From positions 5,480,184 to 5,544,183 of the forward strand of contig NC_085091.1 in the NCBI RefSeq assembly GCF_963422355.1: 64,000 nt of DNA, written 5' to 3'. A model generated the notes under the pieces. It did not search any database. It was not told the DNA's origin and worked only from the letters and a program-made list of their open reading frames with translations. The DNA comes from Corticium candelabrum. Lineage: Eukaryota > Porifera > Homoscleromorpha > Homosclerophorida > Plakinidae. This document shows, piece by piece, positions 39,701-49,799 of the stretch. Numbering within the stretch: position 1 is the stretch's first letter; every line of letters begins with the position of its first letter. The position numbers and the translations under genes were made by a program.

Positions 39701-40917
39701 GTTGTAGTTAGTGCTTATGCAGTCTTTTATATAAGTGAAATTTTGACTTACAGCTGCATAAAACAGTATGGTTCTTTCTACAATACATTTTATGATTTTT
39801 ATGATTGTCAGTTGATGGCTTTTGTATCCTTGTTGTTTTAATTTTTATTCACAATTGCTTTAATTCTTATAATATTGTGTTTATTTGCTAGTACTTTTCA
39901 TTATTTTTTATTGTACATTACTAAGCTTTGTAGATTACCATGGATTTTTTTGAAACTGGCTTACTGAACTACAGTAGTCAATGTGGATAAATTGTTTCAA
40001 TTACAACAAAATTATGGCTTTATGAAATGCATGTTTTCGGGAGAACACAATTAGTTTGATGTTGCTGTTAATTAATGAGTGACATTTATTGCGTGTTGTG
40101 ACAATTAGCATTATTTGGCATAGAATCTAATCATTTTGGCTACTGTACCAAACTAAGCAGACAGGATCTGTCTTGATACTTTGTAACTTGAGTTGAATTC
40201 TTACCTTTCTGAGATATCCGGTGGTCTTGCTCCACGTCGTCTCCCGTAGTACGGCCCGCCTTCTATTGAGGATCTGGCCACGAAAGAGAGGTCGGACCCC
40301 GGATGTTCCCTTGCTCGATGTCTCTGTACGGCGAAGATCCGGGACATTGTCTGGGATCCGGCCCACACCACTTTTCACGTGAGGTGTCCTTGACACTCAC
40401 GGAGATAGGATAACACTCGTCCAGTATAGAGTTTTGGGCAGGTTAATGTGGGAAACAGAAAGGCGCGTTGCTCGGTCGGAAGAAAGACTGATAGCCGCGT
40501 GGGTTTCCTTCCACATAAGGAGCGTTGCGTGCACTGCACAAGCTCCGCACATCTCAAAGCGCGGTTAATATTCAGCGGTCTCCAGCTATCTACGTACCCG
40601 TCCATTATATAAGTTGCAGTCTCTCTGCGCCCTCAGCGCATTTTACGCAAGGACAAGTCAACTGCGTTTAACTGTACTTAAACTCTATTTAAATTCTTAC
40701 TTTTCTGAGATATCCAGTGGTCTTGTCTCTACATCCTCTCCCGTAGTACTGCCCGCTTTCTCTTGAAGGTCTGGCTACGGAGGAGTGGTCAAACTCCGGA
40801 TGATCCCTTGCTCAAGGTCGGTGTACGGCGAGAAAATCCGGTCCAATCGGTGACAACCGTTCCGCCTGGATGGCTGTCACTCGCCCAAGCCGTCACCGAT
40901 ATCTACATCATGATTCC

Positions 40918-40966
<49 letters not shown>

Positions 40967-43900
40967 ATTTTCTACCACTACGGCTCGCTGTACACCTATC
41001 GATCGCTGTCTTCCAGTCCGTTCTCCATACTCATACATGCAGTGACCGTGGTAAGAACAGCCGTACAATATACCGTTATCTACTCTACTCTGTTTCTAGG
41101 ATTGTCTACCTGACACTAACACCCGCACCCAAGTCAGACCGGACTTACTTCTCCAGGATCTACTCGCCAGTACTATTTCAGTTACGTACCGCCGCTTAGC
41201 TGTCAGGGTGAGTGCCTTGTCACTGTCTAGTGAGCAAACGTCTATTGCACGCTCATACAAAAGCAATCATGCACGGAAATAGTCTCTAACTGGTCGCCAG
41301 CTAGAAAGCACTTGCTACCGCCATGTCATCGTCTAACTTGTCTTCCGTCTCTCGTGGGAAGCTACTAACGTCCGAGAGTAGTAGAGTCTTAGCGTCAAGT
41401 TTTACGTAGCGCTTGCAAAACCTCGCTCCTCTATCTTCTCAATGTCTGGATCGTGAAGTCCTCCACCCTGCTTTGCATCTGTTGTTGCGGCTTCAATTCT
41501 AAAGCTGTGCCCCAAGTAACCTGAGACAAACTCCCGGTTTCTAGTGCCATCCGCACTTCTTTAACACGTCGTTGCATAGACAGGGGCATTTCATCAGAGC
41601 CCATAATCAAAGGGTCTTTCATCTGAACCATTTGCGCAACGCATCTCCTCCGTGCTGTCTTATAAGCCTGCAGGTACATTGTGCGATCTGACGGTGTATC
41701 ACCCAAGGTCGCGATGGCCGTCGTAAAGCCCTGCGCCCATTCTATAAGATTCGTCATTCGCCGCACCAGTTTTTTAGTAGCCACTCCCTTGCAGGTGTTT
41801 GTCTCTTCTCTGCGGCGCAGCTTGAGATTGTCAGGCAGAAGCTCCGCCATATCGACGAACTCCTGGGCCTTGGTTTTTTTTTAGAGGAACGGGATTGAAA
41901 GCTTTACTGAGGAAGAAAGCCGCTGTTTCCTGACCAACAGAATTAATCGTAGCTTCACCCACCAGGTCTCGAGGCTCATTTGCCATGAGCGCTACATGTC
42001 CTTGGGCCTTGGGCTCTGGCAGCTCTCCCAGACGTGCAGAACGTTTAAAGGCATTACATTGTTGCGGTTATGTTCCAACGCCCGCTACATCCGATCAGAT
42101 AGGAGGCGGATGCGCTTGTCAGCCCACCGTCACATGCTCGCTCTTACTGAAGGAATGGGATGCCGGCCGCTCTGGCCTATTAGCTCTGATCTCAGATTGT
42201 GGCCTTTTTAATGGCTGCCAACCTCGCATAGTAGCTCGAGCAATGGCATTTTCTTATCTGCTCTAGCGTGCTACCTCTGTTTTCTGCTTGCGATCCTCTA
42301 ACGGCACCTGTCTTGTCCAATCTGTAAGAGAGAGTAAGATGACCACTCTGGCTTATTGGCTCTGTTTTCCGTGTGTTCTTCTCATGTGACTGACTGCGAT
42401 ACTTTATGCTGGCCGTCAAGGTTCAGACAGCCGCTCAGGCCCGCTCGCTCTGTCATTTGTCTGTGTTTCGCCAGTGATCGCCTTGTACTTTTGCATGGCA
42501 CCTAATTCTGATAGTTGCTCTGGCCTGATGGCCGTTCTCTGTCTGGTGGCAACGATCTGCCAGGTCGTAGCAGTTAGGGTGGCGCTCCAGCCTACTAGGT
42601 CATGTATCTCGCGATGGATGCACGCGCTCTACTCCAAACTGTAACTCAGTATTAGCGCTATCGTTAGCGCTAGCCGCCCCATTTGTTCACAAATGGCTTC
42701 CCAGTGAGCGGACTTCAACACGTGCTACGAGTTAACGTGTAGGCTTTACATCTGGCTATCTCGCAAAAACGTTCTGTTGGCCGCTCTGGCCCACTATCGC
42801 TTTATGTCCTTTGCTTACAACGTTTCCCGTGACAGCCATTCCGTCTGACCATAGGAAGAGAGTCAGTTAGCGACTGTGGCCTACCGGCTCTATACTACGC
42901 TATCTACCATTCACGAGACAACGTAGGCATTCCTCCTCAGCTCATCGCCGTTTGGTCGCCACTTCACATGCAGTGGGCTGCTCAATCGCACGCTGCACAC
43001 TTAGAGTATCTCTACAATTACCTAGGTCTCTTTACTACGTCTCTTATGGTGGATACTGCTTGCTTGCCATCCCTGTTCGCCACCTGCTCCATGCCATCGC
43101 TCGGTAAAGTAACCAGCTGCCACTACTTGCTATCACAGGCATACGTTTGTCACTTCACATTGCGTCGATCTATAATAGGATGCGCGCCAATACATGTCTC
43201 GACATCTGGCTATTGCTCCACCTATTCGCTACATGCTACAAGTTTACAATAGCAGCTAGTTGGCGCGCTTTTTGCCACCGCCCATAAATGCATGATCAAC
43301 ATCTGCTAACCTGCGGTTGGTGACCAGGTCGCTGTTTTGTAGAACACCCACCCAACAGCACGCTGCACTCTAGGTAGTACGTTACCTCTCCAACTGGCTA
43401 GACACTCAATCGCTACGTCTACTTACGCTCGGACGTCTACTTACGCTCGGACGTCTACTGCGTGCGTGCAATCACGTGCGCTACTCGCATTCTAGTCCTT
43501 GCAGTCGGTCGTTTCTAGCTAACTACTCTATATTCTCCTACCTTAGGCCGGATTGTCTAATCTCGCCCCGGAGCCTGCTGGCTGAACGAGGCGATCGCCT
43601 TTGCTGTTGTCTCTTCGATGATCGTCTTCAACTGTTTGTTTGTAAGAACCACTGCGGTCGTCTGCTGCTCTTCCATTGAAAGGCGTAAAGAAACAGGAAG
43701 GCGCGTTACTCTGTCTTAAGCTAGAAGGATAACCGCGTGCATTGCCTTCCATATATAAGGAGCTCTGCGTGCATTGCACATGCTCCGCACCCTCAAAGCG
43801 CGGGAAATTTCCCTAGGTCTCTAACTGTGTACGTACCCGTGTATTACGTATGTTACAATCTCTCTGCATGTTCAGCGCCGTTTACGCAAGGAGAATTCAA

Positions 43901-46900
43901 CTACGTTTAACTGTACTTGAGTTCTATTATGTTATGATTCATTCTGTTTTTGTCGTCTGGTATTGTTGTGTTGAAGTTAAATATTCTACAAAATGAATGC
44001 ATAAGTATATTGTTACTAAATGTAGTTTCCTTCCATTGGCAGAAAAGAAAACAAACAATCGTAAACAATCAACAATAATAATCATGTATGTATATTTGTT
44101 TATCTATTTATTTTTTACTAAGAAAATATATAAGTAAATAAGTACGCAAGTAAGTAAGTACGTAACTTACTTGCGTACATATTTACTTGTATAGTGTCTT
44201 ATTTATTTGTTTGCTTATTGATTGATTTATCTATTTATTTATTTATCTTACTTATGCACTTATTTATGTACTTATTTATTATCTGTTGCTCTGCATCACA
44301 TGGACCTGCTAACTCTGTATGCATGTATGCTAAACGTAGACAAACAAATAAGAATAATGTGCAGATATAAATTCTTTTGTTTTGTAAACCATCCACATAA
44401 TTATACCAGCTTATTCTTCTTACTGAGGTTATATTTTATAACACTTTCGCCTTTTCCAACAATTTGTCCTTGGACTCTCGCATTTCTAAAGCTTCATTTT
44501 AACAATCAAAACATTGTTTTTAAAGCAAGCTAGAAATCTTTTTTCATCTTCTCCGCAAAAGGCCTGTTTAGCTTGGTTCTATAACCACTGTTCTAGATAC
44601 TCTACAGTTTCTCTAAATATTATACGTGCCTTCCAAAAGGTAAGACCAGATAAAGATGCACATCTGCAGTTCTCCAACAAACGCTCTTATTTTCAGGGCC
44701 ATAGCCAGGGTGAGGCAGAGGAGGCGTTCATCTCCTCTAATTTTTGGTGCGTGCCATTAAAAATCAAGGTGCGATTGACTATCTAAGTAGACGCTCTGGC
44801 CTATAACAGAGCACCGCCTACCATAATAGGTGTTTAGGTATTAGGTGTTTTTCAATGATTCGCATTCGCACTGATATAGAACAGGCTATGATAAGAGAAT
44901 TCTTGAGAATTTACCAAAGCCGTCCATGTTTGATTCTGAAGTACTTCTACGCAAAAACGAGTTCTCAGCTGAGGACACAGATGATCTAGAGCTGCTTGAC
45001 ATTATTGACATTACAGCCAAAAACTTTTGTCCGAATATCTATTCCATCTTTTCTTTGCTTTCCACTCTTCCTGTATAGTTTCCTGCATATGTGAACGCTA
45101 TATAGTGCACTGAGGCGAAAGCCCAGTGCACCAAATCAATTGGAGAGGACGGACTAAATGGCCTTGCGCTCTCCTACAATTAATTGAAAAGGACCTTCTA
45201 CTCCTTATCTCTCAGCTATATATAGACCCCTTGATGTGTTCAAACAGTGATGCATCACTCCACAGAAGAATTACACTGGCGTTGGACCGCAATCCAGAAG
45301 AAACATCACAAAACTAAGCCAAGTAGCGGTATATTTATACTTCTCTAGATATCACACAATGACAGTCTTCTCCTGGATAACAAAGCAGATGCTAGTGCCG
45401 TCTTATGATTAAAAGAATATCGTATCAGTATAAACACATGTCTCGTCTCCCCGCAATGGTTCTATTCATCTCTTTGCAGGTTGCTGTACATATTCATTTC
45501 TAATAATGGTGAAAAAGTTTTATGTTCATAGTTATGTTATGTTCATAGTTAGGCAATGATGTATATTTGGGACTAAAAGTTGTCAATAATTGAGATATTA
45601 GATTCTATTTGTGACAAGTGTATTTGCCATTGCATCTATTTGACATTTTATGATTTTGGTTTAGATCTTGTACGCATGTGTATGTATTTCTGTGTATCCT
45701 ATTTTGATGACTGTATATTTATTGCATTTACTTACTGCAGTTAATTGAATGTTCACCTGTTGGAGATGTAGAAGCTGGACAAATATTTGAAATCACAGTA
45801 ATTTAACTTTTATCGTTCTATATTGTGATATATTGCTCTAATTGAGTCTTTTCAGGTCACCGTTGGCAATTTTAGTGAAGTTCTCGGAAATGTGACATAT
45901 GTTAAAAGTGGTAAGTATAACGAAAACAAGTTTCCGAGATAGACACATGTATATAGCTAAGGAGATAGATATTGGCCTGGTCAGTCTGGCTTTCTTAGTT
46001 ATCATTCCTTGAGCTAACTGAACACTCAACCACAGTGTGTGTCAGTATTATAGGAAAAGAGCTGGCTCTGGACAACTTTCAAACTGGTTAAGCAGGTTAA
46101 TATTGGTCCAAAACCAGCCTTTTACCTCACAGATTATTAGAATCTATAAAGGAGAGCAGTCTGTCTGTTTGCCTGTCTGTGTATCTGTCTGTAGGAGCAT
46201 TTCTCTAAGACGACGAGCCTGATCTCCACCAAATTTGGCTCGGCACGTCGTCTTTCGGACTTCTCCCGGGACTGCGCGATTTCCTGTCGATCCACTGAAC
46301 GGCTCATCGGATCTTCACCGAAATTAAAATTCCCGTTCCTAACCTCTGAAGGTACGCGCGGAGTGTGTCATTTATTGCCGGGGACATTGAGAAAAGCAAG
46401 ATATTTTAGCATAGATCCGGTCTTGAAGAAAACGTCTACACTCTTTTGCTCATGTACGCCCGTCCAAGAGATGTCACGCTATAGATACGCCTGTTCCCTC
46501 AACGGCAGCAGCGTCTTGGAAGCGACGACACGAATTGACTGTTTATAGGCCTTTGTTCATGTTGCTCCCGTATACAATTACCCTTTGAATTTTGTCGTCA
46601 CACTTGTCATTCCGTCTACGTCACGACAACTCTTGTGAAAAGAAAGATACTCGCTAAAATCTCAAAAACCGCACCAAAAGCGGGGTAACGTTTTCTCAAT
46701 TCCTAGAAACTGTACAATGCATATCTAATGCATGGGGGAGTTTCGTTCAGCGTATAGAGCAGAGTGCGTCATTGGGAACGTGCGCTACAGACCCCATCTT
46801 AACAGATTGTAATCTTTGACGTCTTTAGGCCGATCGAAACCGCTTCTATGCACTCCGGCGCGAATTTCTTTGGAACTGCCCATCGGATCTCCACCGAATT

Positions 46901-48543
46901 TAACTGCACGTTTTTGACATTGGACGTGTCAAGTTTCTGCTGCCCGGATATATAATTGTGAACGGGATTTTGTGAAACAGGACACTGCGTTATATATTTT
47001 AATTTGTCTTCAACGGGATATATTAACTTACAGTCAATAATGTAACCAGCTCCGAAAAACAACGGGCGCTGCAACGGCATATATTCTACTTTGTGATAAT
47101 CAATCTCAGTACGGTTTGTCAGTTGAGATTTGGAAGGTAATGCAGCACTTGAATGTACAAGAGAGCAAGACCAAATAATCTTTGACCGGGATATAACTCT
47201 GAACGAAATTCTTTATGAGAATTCTGTCCAGTTGCTAATTCTTCAGAACGAGGTAAAGCTGCATGTGAACGAGATATACTTAATTAATGATAAATTGTCA
47301 AAACGGGGTACTCATCCAACAACATAAATTTGCGTACAACTTTAAATTAATTAACTATGAGAATTCTGTCGGCGGCTGCTAATTCTGTGAATGAGATATA
47401 CTTCATGAATGCATACAATGATATGTTAATTATTTTTTTTCTTCAAATGGAATATTAACTAACAATCAGAGCGTGATATAAACACGAACTTGTAGAGCCT
47501 GTTGCAATTTTACACCGTTTAGATATAAGATAAATATACTGTGTTGTATATACAATTATAATTTTGTAGTCACACTGTCGGTTGAGACAAGAACCCAACG
47601 TACATTTGTGTGTCATTATGCCTCTCCATAATGGGCAAGTGGGGTCTTTACCCCATCTGGGCGCCCACCAGCCAGGCAAGTGAGCCCAGCAAGATACATG
47701 TTTCTGTTTAGCCCCCACTGCGATCAATGACTAGCCGATTCGATATAGATTGCAGGCATTACCGTGACCGCGAAATCGATACAGCAAGCCTAGTGGATAT
47801 TTATGACCACCAAGAAAGCACTGAACGTCATCGTCAACAGACCGTTCGCCAAACCACAGAACTCCCCAGCAACTGAAACGAGTCATAGTCTCATGGAAAA
47901 AGCTAGAGAAACATGAGGAAGCAAGACTGACAAGTTTCATAATTTACTGTCGTTACTGGGGTTTGAACCCCTAAACAATAGAGTGGTAGCCATTGTCACT
48001 AACTTGGTAACCCCTAATCCACAGCGGTGACTTTTGTAGTTATTATTATTATTGCTATTATTATTGTGGTGGTTGAACTTGTTATTGTGTTTATATAGTG
48101 CCTACGGCGTCTCCAAATTTGACCAGCTGCGTCGGTCGTCCTCCTGACGAAGACAATCGCGTGTTGATAACACTCACGTTCTTTAACGTTCCACGCGCCA
48201 GTTGGAATGGCAAGCCACACTCCTACATAGTGTCTGCCTACACATCCGCTAATGATAACACTGAGGGTGCCTTAAATTTGCTTGCAACAGACAAAATTAC
48301 ATTGGAAGAGTCAGAGTTTTATGAAGACAATAAGCAGATAGAAGAAGTGGCTTTTTTTTCAGATCACGTCAATAGCAGTTTGAGAGATTTGAGTATCTGT
48401 CTTGCCGCTACCAATGGTGAAGGGCAAGGACCATGCAGTCAAGGTTGCTGGTTCAGTATTCCAAGTACGCCTGTCGGCGGTAAGGGTCAGTTTATTGTGC
48501 CAAACATACATTGATTATGCACTGTGTCTGTCTAAGTGTAGTG

Positions 48544-48629
<86 letters not shown>

Positions 48630-48638
48630 TTGTTTGTT

Positions 48639-48670
<32 letters not shown>

Positions 48671-48707
48671 TGTTTGTGTGCGTGCGTGCGTGTGTTTTTG
48701 CGTGCGT

Positions 48708-48760
<53 letters not shown>

Positions 48761-48781
48761 TGTGTCTGTGTGTGTGTGTGC

Positions 48782-48828
<47 letters not shown>

Positions 48829-49744
48829 TGTGTCTGTGTGTGTGTGTTTGTTTGTTTGTGTTTGTGTGTGGGGATGCGTGCGCGTGCGCGTGTGTCCACT
48901 TGGAAAGATATAGTCACGTCTGGTCTAAGAACTTTTGAAACAGAGAGATTGAAAAACAGAGAAAGAGTCAAACGCGTTACTAGATTCTTACCGGATCTAC
49001 CACAAATTAACACATATGTTGTACATGTAATCGAGACGATCAATCTCGAATGTATGTATGCATGTATGTAGCATGAATGTATGTACGTAAATATGTGCAT
49101 GTGGCTATTAATTGATTAATTTTAGCAATTTTGTGTGCAGAAAGCGGTAGTAGCAGTAGCAGCATTGTGGGTATCGTCCTTGGTGTCGTGGTTCCTGTCG
49201 TGGTTCTCATCGTTCTACTTGTGTTGGTTATTTTCCTCTGGAGACGGCATCAATCTTCCAAGCGTGGTCTGCCTGGGAAATTCCAAATGAGCCAGTATGT
49301 GAAAAGCAACTCCTTCAGCACAACTCATTGGCTTTCAGACTGGCCAGACTACAGGCAACTGGAATTCGATCGAACAAAACTGGAAATCACAGGCGATCTA
49401 GGAGAAGGAGAGTTTGGTAAAGTGCATCTTGCTGTTGCAACAGGCATCGTACATGCTGAGGAGAAAACAAAAGTAGCTGTCAAGACACTTAAAGGGGGTA
49501 GCTCACGGGAAACAGCGGCAGACTTCAGGAAAGAACTGGAGATCTTGATGGAGTTTAATCATCCACAGATCATTACTCTTCTTGGCGTCTGTACAAAAGA
49601 GGAACCACTCTATATCATTACAGAACTAATGACGAAAGTAGAGTGCAAATACCAGTCTTTTCTATCAGGGCGTAGGTAGGCATGTCTGATCCTGCGAAGT
49701 ATGCACAACAGCTCCGAGTGGATTTTGTGTACTTGTCATGCGTC

Positions 49745-49799
<55 letters not shown>

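Larger units (their letters stand above)
40190..43930 (-). mobile_element. DIRS-like retroelement remnant with split direct repeats
   Basis: Two sequence blocks alternate. Block B (GGCGCGTT...CCTTCCAYATAAGGAGC...GTTTAACTGTACTT) occurs at about 40,450-40,690 and 43,690-43,930. Block A (TTCTGAGATATCCRGTGGTC...GTAGTACNGCCCGC) occurs at about 40,196-40,370 and 40,690-40,855. Read on the minus strand the order is B-interior-A-B-A, which is the split-direct-repeat arrangement of PAT/Ngaro-type DIRS elements. The interior has a gag-like frame at 41,431-41,850 but no RT or tyrosine recombinase that I can see, so it is a deletion derivative or non-autonomous. Confidence 0.55.

Noticed and set aside
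48000-48010. A functional tRNA gene at the tRNA-like head near 47,950-48,010
   Set aside because: The A box is degenerate, no plausible acceptor stem could be drawn, and the sequence continues into a repeated body, so a SINE head fits better.
48402-49100. Several long open frames (up to 202 codons) on both strands
   Set aside because: They are translations of the GT-repeat tract (CVCVCV / HTHTHT) and overlap the true FN3 and membrane exons in other frames.
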